In this document: one piece after another, positions 14,561 to 22,127 of the stretch
Numbering within the stretch: position 1 is the first letter of the stretch
Layout of the letters: each line of letters begins with the position of its first letter
NCBI RefSeq assembly: GCF_014655955.1
Contig: NZ_BNBO01000079.1
Span: forward strand, 1-34,588
Reading direction: 5' to 3'
From: Kitasatospora indigofera
GTDB taxonomy: Bacteria; Actinomycetota; Actinomycetes; Streptomycetales; Streptomycetaceae
Length of the DNA stretch: 34,588 nucleotides
The notes under the pieces: generated by a model
What the model saw: only the letters and a program-made list of their open reading frames with translations
Told to the model about the DNA's origin: nothing
Database searches by the model: none
Position numbers and translations under genes: made by a program

Positions 14561-15580
14561 ATGCCGCACCACCCCGTCACACCGCAAGGCCCGGACGCCC
14601 CCGCCCGTACCCCGGGCCCGGCCCACGTCCCGGCCGCTCCGGCCTCCCCGACGGCCGGTGCGGCCGGCCGGGCCCCGAACCGGACCCCGGCCCCGGCCGG
14701 CGGCCAGGAACTCGGCACCTTCCTCCGGGCCCATCGCGAGCTGCTCAAGCCCGCCGACGTCGGCCTGACCGCGACCTCCCGCCGGCGTACCCCCGGCCTG
14801 CGGCGGGAGGAGGTGGCCTCGCTCTCCGGGGTGGGCCTGGCCTGGTACACCTGGCTGGAGCAGGGCCGGGTGGCGGCCTCCCGGCAGGTGCTGGAGGCGG
14901 TCGCCCGGACGCTGCGGCTGGACCCGCCCGCGCTGCGGCACGCGCTGCGGCTGGCGGGCTTCCACGAACCGGCCGGCCCGCCGACCGGGGCCGGCGCCCG
15001 TGCGGCGCTGGGCGCGGCCGTCCGGCCGGTGCTGGACTCCTGGCCGGCCAGCCCGGCGGTGCTGCTGGACCGCTACTTCGACCTGCTCGCCTGGAACTCC
15101 GCCTGGAGCGCCGTGTGGGGCGCGCCCGAGGCGGTCTCGGAGGAGCGGCGCAACCTGATGTGGCTGATGGTCGCGGACCGGCGGCTGCGGAAGGCCGTGC
15201 ACGACTGGGAGCCGTTGGCGATGAACGTCTTCCAGCACTTCCGGGCCCAGGCCGGCCCCGCCGTCGCCGACCCGCGCACGACCGAGCTGTACCGCCGGCT
15301 CGACCAGGACGTACCGGAGTTGCGGCACTGGTGGGGCTGCCGGTCGGTGGCGGAGCTGACCGCCCGTACGGTCACCGTGGAGCTGCCGGGCGCCGGGCCG
15401 GTCCGGCTGTCGCTGTCCTCGTTCCGGCCGGTCGACGACCCGTCGGCGCTGGTCCTGCTGCTCACCCCGGTGACCGCCGAGGACGCTGCCCGGGTGACCG
15501 CCCGGGCGGCCGGTGCGGTGCTCCCGGCGGGCGGCGAGGCCCCGGCCGGGGTCAGGCCGGGCCGCTCTGGTCCAGGGTGA
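14561..15580 (+). CDS. XRE-family regulator with MmyB-like ligand domain
   Basis: A 339-residue cytoplasmic regulator. Residues 1-48 are a Pro/Ala-rich extension. Residues about 50-110 form the XRE helix-turn-helix as found in this family (LGTFLRAHRELLKPADVGL, then TPGLRREEVASLSGVGLAWYTWLEQGR). Residues about 145-310 match the MmyB-like domain (LLDRYFDLLAWNSAWSAVWG, then MWLMVADRRLRKAVHDWE, and SFRPVDDPSALVLLLTPV), which may bind a lipid-like or aromatic ligand. Such genes usually regulate an adjacent oxidoreductase or transporter; here the transporter operon lies divergent. The start has only a weak GGGAAC ribosome site. Its 3' end overlaps the encapsulin gene, which converges, by 29 bp. Confidence 0.88.
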   Translation: MPHHPVTPQGPDAPARTPGPAHVPAAPASPTAGAAGRAPNRTPAPAGGQELGTFLRAHRELLKPADVGLTATSRRRTPGLRREEVASLSGVGLAWYTWLEQGRVAASRQVLEAVARTLRLDPPALRHALRLAGFHEPAGPPTGAGARAALGAAVRPVLDSWPASPAVLLDRYFDLLAWNSAWSAVWGAPEAVSEERRNLMWLMVADRRLRKAVHDWEPLAMNVFQHFRAQAGPAVADPRTTELYRRLDQDVPELRHWWGCRSVAELTARTVTVELPGAGPVRLSLSSFRPVDDPSALVLLLTPVTAEDAARVTARAAGAVLPAGGEAPAGVRPGRSGPG

Positions 15581-16361
15581 CCACGGCCTCCGCCGTGTAC
15601 ATCAGGAAGGTCAGCGACTCCTGAAGGTAGAGCTGGACGCTGTCGTCGTCGTGCGCGTGGTAGCCGATCGCCAGGTCCTGGCCGAGGTGCAGTTCGTAGT
15701 CGCCGCCGCGGGTGGACAGCAGCAGCGCGCCCTCGATCGCGGGCGCCCAGATGATCTCGCCGTCGAGCAGCCGCGCCAGGTGGTTGTGCACCGGGTAGCC
15801 GTGGTCGGAGGTCTCGTTGACGGCGGTGTAGGCCTCGGCGCCGAGCAGCAGCGAGTACGGGCCGTTGACGCCGGCCAGCCGGAGCGCGGTCAGCGCGCGG
15901 CTGACGGTGTTCGGGTAGTCCCGGACGTCGGCCGGCAGGGTCAGCGCCGGGTTGGACGAACTCTCCCGGATGCCGGCGATCGCGGCGGGCCGGTACCCGT
16001 CGAAGACCACCCGGTCCTCGGCCCGGGCCATGGTCAGGGCGGCGTCCTTGACGGGCTGCCAGTCGGAGTCCTTGGCGCCGCGTTCGACGTCGTCCACCGC
16101 CCGCCGGTCGACGGCGAACGGCACCCGCAGCTCCACCACCGGCTTGGAGCGCCGGGCGTGCGCGGTGACGCCCTCGACCGGCGGGGCGATGTCCTCCAGG
16201 TGGCCGATGCCGACCGCCGCCAGCGTCTCGCCCTCCGGTCCTTGCAGGTCGACCACCCGCCGGCCGGCGACGTGCAGTGTGAAGGTGCGCCTGGCCTCCT
16301 CCTCGATCTCGGCCCAGGCGGCGGCGGAGATCGGGGCGAGTTCGCGATGCAGGTTGTTCAT
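15552..16361 (-). CDS. Encapsulin shell protein, family 1
   Basis: A 269-residue HK97-fold protein of the linocin/encapsulin family that self-assembles into an icosahedral protein shell in the cytoplasm. The start MNNLHRELAPISAAAWAEIEEEARRTF is the usual N-terminal helix that binds cargo peptides. Further signatures are GRRVVDLQGPEG, LRVPFAVDRRAVDDVERGAKDSDW, LTLPADVRDYPNTVSRALTAL and the C-terminal ESLTFLMYTAEAVVTL. The length is normal. Its ATG overlaps the stop codon of the DyP peroxidase (ATGA), so shell and cargo are translated together. Confidence 0.96.
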   Translation of the reverse strand: MNNLHRELAPISAAAWAEIEEEARRTFTLHVAGRRVVDLQGPEGETLAAVGIGHLEDIAPPVEGVTAHARRSKPVVELRVPFAVDRRAVDDVERGAKDSDWQPVKDAALTMARAEDRVVFDGYRPAAIAGIRESSSNPALTLPADVRDYPNTVSRALTALRLAGVNGPYSLLLGAEAYTAVNETSDHGYPVHNHLARLLDGEIIWAPAIEGALLLSTRGGDYELHLGQDLAIGYHAHDDDSVQLYLQESLTFLMYTAEAVVTLDQSGPA

Positions 16362-17497
16362 CGGGCGGTGCTCCTTTTCAGACTGCCGATGCCGAGCGAA
16401 CCGTCCGCGCCGGCGGGTACCGGCGCCAGGTCGGGCGGGGGTGCGGACAGAGGTCCGGAGCCGGCGGCGGGCTCGGGGGCGGTTTCCGGCTCGGGGGCGC
16501 GCACCGGTCCGGCCGCGGCGTCGGGCGGCCCGGGCGGGGCGCCGAGCAGGGCGGCCGAGGGGGTGAAGAAGAGCGACCCGGTGACGGGGGTGGAGAAGTC
16601 CAGGATGCGGTCGTAGTTGCCCGGCGGCCTGCCGAGGAACATGTTGCGCAGCATCTCCTCGGTCACCGCCGGGGTGCGGGAGTAGGCGATGAAGTACGTC
16701 CCGAACTCGCCCCGGCCGACCGTCCCGTACGGCATGTTGTCGCGCAGGATCTGCAGCTGCGAGCCGTCGGGGGCGTTCACCGAGTTGAGCGCCACGTGGG
16801 AGTTGGCGGGCTTGGCCTCGTCGTCCAGCTCGATGTTGGCGGACTTGGTGCGGCCGATCACCCGTTCCTGCTCCTCCACCGGCAGGGCGTTCCACGCCTT
16901 CATGTCGTGGACGTAGCGCTGCACGACCACGTAGCTGCCACCGGCGAAGTCCGGGTCCTCGGCGCCGATGACGACGGCCTCCTCGGCGGCCGGGCCGGCC
17001 GGGTTCTCGGTGCCGTCGACGAAGCCCATCAGGTCCCGCTCGTCGAAGTACTTGAAGCCGTGCACCTCGTCCACCACGGTGGCGGCCCCGGCCAGCCGGT
17101 CGACGACCTGGGCGGCCAGCTCGAAGCAGAGGTCCATCCGGTCGGCGCGGATGTGCAGGAGCAGGTCGCCGGGGGTGGCGACGGCGCGGTGCCGGGCCCC
17201 GACGAGCTCCCGGAAGGGATGCAGGCCGGCCGGGCGCGGGCCGGCGAACACCCGCGCCCAGAGGGCCGCGCCGACACTGGTGACGCAGGTCAGCCCGGCG
17301 GCCGGGACCCGGGAGCCGACCGACCGGCGCAGCCCGGCCAGCTCGGGCAGCAGCTCCCGGACGGCGGGTTCGCCGCCGGGTGCCACCGTCAGCACCAGGA
17401 ACACGGCGGCGCTGGTGAGCGGGCTGAGCACGGCCTGGGGGTCGGCGGTCGGCGGGGCGTCGGGGATCCGGGCCGGCTGGCCCGCGGGCGGCGTCAT
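16358..17497 (-). CDS. Dye-decolorizing peroxidase (DyP), encapsulin cargo
   Basis: A 379-residue heme peroxidase that oxidises phenolic or dye-like substrates with H2O2. The DyP fingerprint is GFVDGTEN at residues 158-165 with catalytic Asp161; His234 (NSHV) is the expected proximal heme ligand and Arg252 (LRDNMPYG) the distal Arg. Residues about 320-364 form a Pro/Ala/Glu-rich linker, and residues 365-375 read DGSLGIGSLKR, the conserved encapsulin-loading peptide of DyP cargo. There is no Tat signal, consistent with packaging inside the cell. It is immediately upstream of, and overlaps, the encapsulin gene. No strong ribosome site is visible before the ATG. Confidence 0.96.
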   Translation of the reverse strand: MTPPAGQPARIPDAPPTADPQAVLSPLTSAAVFLVLTVAPGGEPAVRELLPELAGLRRSVGSRVPAAGLTCVTSVGAALWARVFAGPRPAGLHPFRELVGARHRAVATPGDLLLHIRADRMDLCFELAAQVVDRLAGAATVVDEVHGFKYFDERDLMGFVDGTENPAGPAAEEAVVIGAEDPDFAGGSYVVVQRYVHDMKAWNALPVEEQERVIGRTKSANIELDDEAKPANSHVALNSVNAPDGSQLQILRDNMPYGTVGRGEFGTYFIAYSRTPAVTEEMLRNMFLGRPPGNYDRILDFSTPVTGSLFFTPSAALLGAPPGPPDAAAGPVRAPEPETAPEPAAGSGPLSAPPPDLAPVPAGADGSLGIGSLKRSTAR

Positions 17498-17833
17498 GTC
17501 AGCACAAGTCCTGGGGGTCGGCGGGGACCGCGGGTCACGGCGGCCCTCCGGCCGAGTATCGGCGGGGATCCCGGCCCCGGCCACCGCTGCGGCGGGCGGC
17601 CCGGGGCGGGGCGGGGCCGGGGCCCGGGGCCTGTCCGGCGGGCCCGCTCCGGCCGCCCGGTGCCCGGGGCGGGGCACCGGCCAGGGCGCCCGCCGCCACC
17701 CGGCCCACCCGTTCGGCGGAGCGACGCGGGCCCCGTTCGGCGGACCGCCGGCACCGGACGAACGGGCTCCCGGTTGTCCGGGTGGGGGCCTCCCCACGCT
17801 CCGGGCGGCCCCGGCCGGACCGGGGCCGCCCGG
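17498..17833. other. GC-rich intergenic region between MFS and DyP genes
   Basis: About 335 bases separating two minus-strand genes. The right end is the MFS terminator hairpin (17801-17833). A smaller 6-bp hairpin GTGGGG/CCCCAC lies at 17782-17797. The sequence GTTCGGCGGA occurs twice near 17709 and 17734. GATACT on the minus strand at about 17563 is a weak -10 candidate for the DyP-encapsulin operon. No gene is visible. Confidence 0.55.
17801..17833 (-). terminator. Hairpin terminator of the MFS gene
   Basis: Perfect 14-bp arms (17801-17814 and 17820-17833) with a 5-nt loop begin at the base next to the MFS stop codon. There is no U-tract, which is common for streptomycete GC-rich terminators. 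Confidence 0.75.
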
Positions 17834-19366
17834 TCACGCCGGTCGGGAAGGCCCGCCCGCCCGGCGCCGGAGGGTCTCCCGGCGAAGGCCGGACCCGGTG
17901 ACGACCGCGCCGAGGACGGCAGCCGCCACCGGCACCACCAGCGCCGCGCGGAGCCCGTCCGTCCCGGCTCCACCGGACCCGGCCCCCGCCGCCGCGTTGA
18001 CGGCCACCACGACGGAGAGGCCCAGCGCCGCACCGAACTGGAACGAGGTGTTGAGCAGTCCACCGGCCAGGCCCTGCTCCTCCTGCGCCACGCCTTCGGT
18101 GGCCGCGATGGTCAGCGGTCCGTACGCGAGGGCGAAGGCGAGACCGGTGAGGATCATGGTCGGGAACATCATCGGATAGGTCCAGTCGAGCCCGACCGGC
18201 AGGAACAGGGCGTACGAGACGGCCGCCAGGCAGAACCCGCCGAGCACCACCCGCGCGGTGCCGAAGCGCTCCACCAGCCGGGGCGTCAGGGTCGGCGCGA
18301 GGACGGCGTCCACGCCGACCGCGAGCAGCGCGAGCCCGGTCTGCAGCGGGCTCCATCCGCGCAGTTCCTGAAGGTAGAGGGTGACGACGAACTGGAAGCC
18401 GAAGAACGATCCGGCGAACAGCATCGCCCCGATGTTCGCCCGTACCAGCGGGCCCGAGCGGAGCAGGCCGAGCCGTACCAGCGGCTCGGCCGCGCGCCGC
18501 TCGACCAGGACGAAGGCGGCGAGCAGCGCCGACCCGGCGACCGCTGCCGCGACCGTGACACCAAGCTTCGCGTCCGGCTCCCCGACCCGGACGACGGAGA
18601 GCACGAGCAACAGCGCGGCGGCCGTGGAGGTGACCGCCCCGGCGAGGTCGAACCTCCCGCCGCCCGGCCGCGCGGGCCGCTCCTCGCGGGGGATCAGCAG
18701 GGCGGCCGCCGGCAGGATCGCGCCGGCCAGCAGGACGGGGGCGAAGAACACCCAGCGCCAGCTCAGCCCGGTCAGCAGACCACCCGTCACCAGCCCCAGC
18801 GAGAATCCGGCGGCCGCCGTGCCCGCGTAGACCAGCAGCGCCCGGTTGCGCTGCGCACCCTCGGCGAAGCCGGTGGTGATGACGGCGAGACCGGCCGGCG
18901 TCATGAAGGCGGCCGAGACGCCGGTGACGAACCGGGCGGCGATCAGCGTCCAGCCGGAGCCGGCGAGGCCGCCCAGCCCGGAGAAGAGGACGAAGACGGT
19001 CAGCCAGAACAGGAACATCCGTCGCCGGCCGAGCAGGTCGGCCGCGCGCCCGCCGAGCAGCATGAAGCCGCCGTAGCCGAGGACGTAGGCGGTGATCACC
19101 CAGCTCAGCGAGCCGGTGGACATGCCCAGATCGGCCCGGACGGCGGGCAGGGCGACGTTCAGCATCGCGACGTCGATGCCTTCGAGGAAGATCGCCCCGC
19201 AGAGCACCAGGAGCAGGCCGAGGCGGCGGCCGGTGATCCGCCCGCTCCCGGAGCCCCCGGGGGCCGGCCGGCCCTCCGCTCGCCCCGGCGGACGGGCCTC
19301 GGAGCGGCGGCCGGGGAGGGCGGGCTCGGGGCGGGTGGGTTCGGGCAGCACGGACGGTGCGGACAC
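17834..19366 (-). CDS. MFS drug-efflux transporter (DHA2/EmrB-QacA type)
   Basis: A 510-residue inner-membrane proton-coupled exporter. Motif A is GGRAADLLGRRR, and FLEGIDVAMLNVALPAVRADLGMS with SWVITAYVLGYGGFMLLGG is the standard DHA2 opening; about 14 membrane spans can be drawn. The first 40 residues are a Pro/Arg/Glu-rich cytoplasmic extension. I chose GTG at 19366 because GGAG lies 6 nt upstream; a longer frame up to 19495 runs through the promoter region of the divergent regulator and is unlikely. The neighbour on the other side is a HxlR regulator, the likely controller, with tandem repeats in the shared spacer. Substrate unknown. Confidence 0.9.
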   Translation of the reverse strand: MSAPSVLPEPTRPEPALPGRRSEARPPGRAEGRPAPGGSGSGRITGRRLGLLLVLCGAIFLEGIDVAMLNVALPAVRADLGMSTGSLSWVITAYVLGYGGFMLLGGRAADLLGRRRMFLFWLTVFVLFSGLGGLAGSGWTLIAARFVTGVSAAFMTPAGLAVITTGFAEGAQRNRALLVYAGTAAAGFSLGLVTGGLLTGLSWRWVFFAPVLLAGAILPAAALLIPREERPARPGGGRFDLAGAVTSTAAALLLVLSVVRVGEPDAKLGVTVAAAVAGSALLAAFVLVERRAAEPLVRLGLLRSGPLVRANIGAMLFAGSFFGFQFVVTLYLQELRGWSPLQTGLALLAVGVDAVLAPTLTPRLVERFGTARVVLGGFCLAAVSYALFLPVGLDWTYPMMFPTMILTGLAFALAYGPLTIAATEGVAQEEQGLAGGLLNTSFQFGAALGLSVVVAVNAAAGAGSGGAGTDGLRAALVVPVAAAVLGAVVTGSGLRRETLRRRAGGPSRPA

Positions 19367-19411
19367 GGATGTCTCCAGGGCAGGACGAAGGAGGGCGGGA
19401 ACCCCGGCCGC

Positions 19412-19460
19412 GGTCGGTTCCCACACGGCCGGTCGGTTCTCACACGGCCGGTCGGTTCCC
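19412..19460. repeat. 19-bp tandem repeats in the HxlR/MFS spacer
   Basis: GGTCGGTTCCCACACGGCC (19412-19430) is followed by GGTCGGTTCTCACACGGCC (19431-19449) and a partial third copy GGTCGGTTCCC (19450-19460). Units abut without spacers. They lie between the divergent MFS and HxlR genes, just upstream of the HxlR -35 box, and are good candidates for regulator-binding sites. Confidence 0.8.
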
Positions 19461-19462
19461 TC

Positions 19463-19492
19463 TTGTAACTGTTCGTCATCCTGCGGCAGCAT
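19463..19492 (+). promoter_or_regulatory. Promoter of the HxlR gene (TTGTAA-N18-CAGCAT)
   Basis: TTGTAA (19463-19468) and CAGCAT (19487-19492) are 18 bp apart, and the -10 ends 8 nt before the ATG at 19501. With no ribosome site visible, a leaderless transcript is expected. The tandem repeats end immediately upstream. AACTGT occurs at 19467-19472 and again at 19494-19499, bracketing the promoter. Confidence 0.6.
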
Positions 19493-19500
19493 CAACTGTC

Positions 19501-19983
19501 ATGGAAGAAGGCACTTTCAAGTTACCGACGCACTGCGCGGGCACCGAGGAGGACTACGGCGTCCTGCAGTGGGACACCCGGGAGGACTGCGAGGTCCGGC
19601 AGATCCTCGACCGGATCGCGGACAAGTGGTCCCTGCTGGTGATCGCCCTGCTGGACCGGCGGTCGCTGCGCTTCACCGAGCTGCGGCGGGAGATCGACGG
19701 CGTCAGCCAGCGGATGCTCACCGTCACCCTGCGCCAGCTCGAACGGGACGGCCTGGTGCACCGCACCGTCCACCCGGTGGTGCCCCCCAGGGTCGACTAC
19801 GAGCTGACCCCGCTCGGCCGCACCCTGCACGCCACCATCCAGTCCCTGGTCGGCTGGACGGAACGGCACCAGGCCGAGATCGCCCGTGCCCGTGCCGACT
19901 ACGACGCCCGCGCCACCCCGGCGACAGCACCGGCTCCGGCACCGGACGCGCCGGCCGAGGCGCCGGCCGTGCGGGCGGGCTGA
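19501..19983 (+). CDS. HxlR-family transcriptional regulator with a TTA codon
   Basis: A 160-residue winged-helix regulator. The HxlR core runs from about residue 29 (DCEVRQILDRIADKWSLLVI) through RFTELRREIDGVSQRMLTVT and LRQLERDGLVHRTVHPVVPP to VDYELTPLGRTL. The C-terminal 35 residues are Ala/Pro-rich. HxlR proteins often sense redox or electrophilic stress; Cys12 and Cys30 are available, but this is inference. Codon 8 (19522-19524) is TTA, rare in streptomycetes and dependent on the bldA tRNA, so full expression may be restricted to late growth. It is divergent from the MFS exporter, the likely target. Confidence 0.92.
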   Translation: MEEGTFKLPTHCAGTEEDYGVLQWDTREDCEVRQILDRIADKWSLLVIALLDRRSLRFTELRREIDGVSQRMLTVTLRQLERDGLVHRTVHPVVPPRVDYELTPLGRTLHATIQSLVGWTERHQAEIARARADYDARATPATAPAPAPDAPAEAPAVRAG

Positions 19984-20053
19984 CCCGCGGCCGGCCCGTC
20001 CCGCCGCCGATCCTTCCCGCTGTGCTCCCGCCGCCCGGACTCGCGGGCCGGAG

Positions 20054-20109
20054 CGGTGACGGCAGGGGCCCGGTACGAGAGTGCTCGTACCGGGCCCCTG
20101 CCGTCACCG
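20054..20109. terminator. Bidirectional terminator, perfect 26-bp hairpin
   Basis: Arms of 26 bp (20054-20079 and 20084-20109) pair perfectly around the 4-nt loop AGTG. It lies between the 3' ends of the HxlR gene (plus) and the FMN reductase gene (minus), so it most likely terminates both. It is one of the two longest perfect stems in the window and lacks a U-tract. Confidence 0.85.
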
Positions 20110-20171
20110 TCGCCGCCTGCCGTCCCCCGCCAGGGCCCCCAGCGGCACCCTTGGTCGTTCGATTCAGCCGC

Positions 20172-20786
20172 TCAGACCCGCAGCGCGGCCAGCTGCTCGG
20201 CGAACGGGACCACCGCCTCGGCCTGCTTCGGCACCGCCGGCCGGCGGTCCATCAGGGCCGCCAGCTCGCCGGCCGCCCGGTCGATCCGGGCCGGCAGCTC
20301 GTCGGTGTGCGCGTCCCCGCCACTGCCCCAGTCGTCCGTCGCCGCGTAGACGGCGGTCGGTACGACGACCGCCCGCAGGTAGCTGAACAGCGGCCGGACG
20401 GCGTGCTCCAGGGCGAGCGAGTGCCGGCCCGTCCCGCCGGTGGCCGCGATCAGCACCGGCTTGCCGGTCAGCGTGTCGTTGTCGATCACGTCGAAGAAGG
20501 ACTTGAACAGGCCGCTGTAGGAGGCGCTGAAGATGGGCGTCACCGCGATCACGCCGTCCGCCCGGGCCACCGTCCCGACGGCCGCCCGCAGCTCCGCGCC
20601 GGGGAACCCGGTGACGAAGTTGTGCGCGATCCCGGTGGCGAGGTCCCGCAGTTCGATCACCTGCACCTCGACCCGGTCGGCGCCCGACTGCCGTGCGGTG
20701 GACGCCGCGAGACGGTCCGCCAGCAGGCGGGTAGAGGAGGGCTTGCCGAGCCCGGCCGAGACGACCACGAGGTTCAGGGTGTTCAT
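20172..20786 (-). CDS. NAD(P)H-dependent FMN reductase, CE1759 family
   Basis: A 204-residue flavodoxin-fold reductase that would supply reduced FMN to the monooxygenase encoded just upstream. LNLVVVSAGLGKPSSTRLLADRL is the phosphate-binding start, and TPIFSASYSGLFKSFFDVID with VLIAATGGTGRHSLALEHAVRPLFSYL is the flavin-binding region. Proteins of this type are recognised as partners of CE1758-type luciferase-like enzymes. GAGG at 8 nt supports ATG 20786; GTG at 20795 is in frame but has no spacing from the ribosome site. The gap to the monooxygenase gene is 34 bp, so they form one operon. Confidence 0.92.
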   Translation of the reverse strand: MNTLNLVVVSAGLGKPSSTRLLADRLAASTARQSGADRVEVQVIELRDLATGIAHNFVTGFPGAELRAAVGTVARADGVIAVTPIFSASYSGLFKSFFDVIDNDTLTGKPVLIAATGGTGRHSLALEHAVRPLFSYLRAVVVPTAVYAATDDWGSGGDAHTDELPARIDRAAGELAALMDRRPAVPKQAEAVVPFAEQLAALRV

Positions 20787-20820
20787 GGTGCTCACCTCTC
20801 TGCTTCCGTAATTCCCGCGG

Positions 20821-21927
20821 TCAGACGGTGGTGCCGGCGGCCTGCGCGGCCTCGGCGGCGTGCCGGGCGGCCAGCGCCTCGTGGGTGGGCCCGTCCGGGA
20901 CCTCGGCGGGCCGGCCCTTGGCGAACTCCTCGCGCAGCACCGGGACGACCTCCTCGCCCAGCAGGTCGAGCTGCTCCAGCACGGTCTTCAGCGGCAGGCC
21001 GGCGTGGTCCATCAGGAACAGCTGGCGCTGGTAGTCGCCGAAGCTCTCGCGGAAGGCGAGGGTCTTCTCGATCACCTCCTGCGGGCTGCCGACGGTGAGC
21101 GGGGTCTGGTCGGTGAACTCCTCCAGCGACGGCCCGTGGCCGTAGACCGGCGCGTTGTCGAAGTACGGGCGGAACTCCCGTACCGCGTCCTGGGAGTTGC
21201 GGCGCATGAAGACCTGACCGCCCAGACCCACCACGGCCTGCTCGGCGGTGCCGTGGCCGTAGTGCGCGTAGCGCTCGCGGTAGAGGTTGATCAGCTTCTT
21301 GAAGTGCTCCTTGGGCCAGAAGATGTTGTTGGCGAAGAAGCCGTCACCGTAGTAGGCGGCCTGCTCGGCGATCTCCGGGCTGCGGATCGAGCCGTGCCAG
21401 ACGAACGGCGGCACGCCGTCCAGCGGACGCGGGGTGGAGGTGAAGGACTGCAGCGGGGTGCGGAAGCGGCCCTCCCAGTCGACCACGTCCTCCCGCCACA
21501 GCCGGTGCAGCAGTGCGTAGTTCTCGATCGCCAGTGGTATGCCCTGGCGGATGTCCTGGCCGAACCACGGGTAGACCGGCCCGGTGTTGCCGCGACCCAT
21601 CATCAGGTCGACCCGGCCCTGCGCGAGGTGCTGGAGCATCGCGAAGTCCTCCGCGATCTTCACCGGGTCGTTGGTGGTGATCAGGGTGGTGGACGTGGAG
21701 AGGATGATCCGCTCGGTCTGCGCGGCGATGAAGCCGAGCATGGTGGTCGGCGAGGACAGCACGAACGGCGGGTTGTGGTGCTCGCCGGTCGCGAAGACGT
21801 CCAGCCCGACCTCCTCCGCCTTCAGGGCGATCGCCACCATCGCCTTGATCCGCTCGTGCTCGCTCGGCGTCCGGCCACTGGTGGGGTCGGGCGTGACATC
21901 ACCGACGGTGAAGATTCCGAACTGCAT
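20821..21927 (-). CDS. FMN-dependent luciferase-like monooxygenase, CE1758 family
   Basis: A 368-residue TIM-barrel monooxygenase. Family signatures are MQFGIFTVGDVTPDPTSGRT, LDVFATGEHHNPPFVLSSPT, TERIILSTSTTLITTNDPVK, GRVDLMMGRGNTGPVYPWFG, PPFVWHGSIRSPEIAEQAA and AYYGDGFFANNIF. It probably oxidises a small organic molecule using FMNH2 from the downstream reductase; the substrate is unknown. ATG at 21927 is chosen because the conserved sequence starts there; GTG at 21939 is an in-frame alternative. A palindrome overlapping the predicted transcription start suggests repression. Confidence 0.93.
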   Translation of the reverse strand: MQFGIFTVGDVTPDPTSGRTPSEHERIKAMVAIALKAEEVGLDVFATGEHHNPPFVLSSPTTMLGFIAAQTERIILSTSTTLITTNDPVKIAEDFAMLQHLAQGRVDLMMGRGNTGPVYPWFGQDIRQGIPLAIENYALLHRLWREDVVDWEGRFRTPLQSFTSTPRPLDGVPPFVWHGSIRSPEIAEQAAYYGDGFFANNIFWPKEHFKKLINLYRERYAHYGHGTAEQAVVGLGGQVFMRRNSQDAVREFRPYFDNAPVYGHGPSLEEFTDQTPLTVGSPQEVIEKTLAFRESFGDYQRQLFLMDHAGLPLKTVLEQLDLLGEEVVPVLREEFAKGRPAEVPDGPTHEALAARHAAEAAQAAGTTV

Positions 21928-21960
21928 GCTGTTCACCACTGCTCACCACATCCCATGTCA

Positions 21961-21979
21961 TTGAAACTTCAACCACTGT
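21961..21979 (-). promoter_or_regulatory. -10 box and overlapping palindromic operator of the LLM operon
   Basis: On the minus strand TACAGT (21979-21974) is a -10 candidate, and TTGAAGTTTCAA (21972-21961), a 12-bp palindrome with a 2-nt mismatched centre, follows at once and would cover the transcription start. This is typical of MarR- or HxlR-type repression by occlusion. The -35 box is not clear. Confidence 0.55.
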
Positions 21980-22127
21980 AGCACTCCACCTCCCCGCGCT
22001 GTTCCCGGCCCGGCGCCCTGCCGGTGCCACCTCCCCCTCCCGGCCCGGGAGTACGGCGGGCGCCCCGGCCGCGGGCGCGCCCACAATGGAGGGAGAGCGA
22101 CGGCCGACCCGGAAGGGCGGAGAGGCG

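Noticed and set aside
17709..17760. Short GC-rich repeats (GTTCGGCGGA) considered as a CRISPR-like or attachment site
   Set aside because: Only two short copies, no regular spacer, no adjacent integrase, tRNA or Cas gene.
19367..19495. Longer MFS N-terminus starting at 19495
   Set aside because: It would place coding sequence across the tandem repeats and HxlR promoter; GTG at 19366 has a ribosome site at normal spacing.
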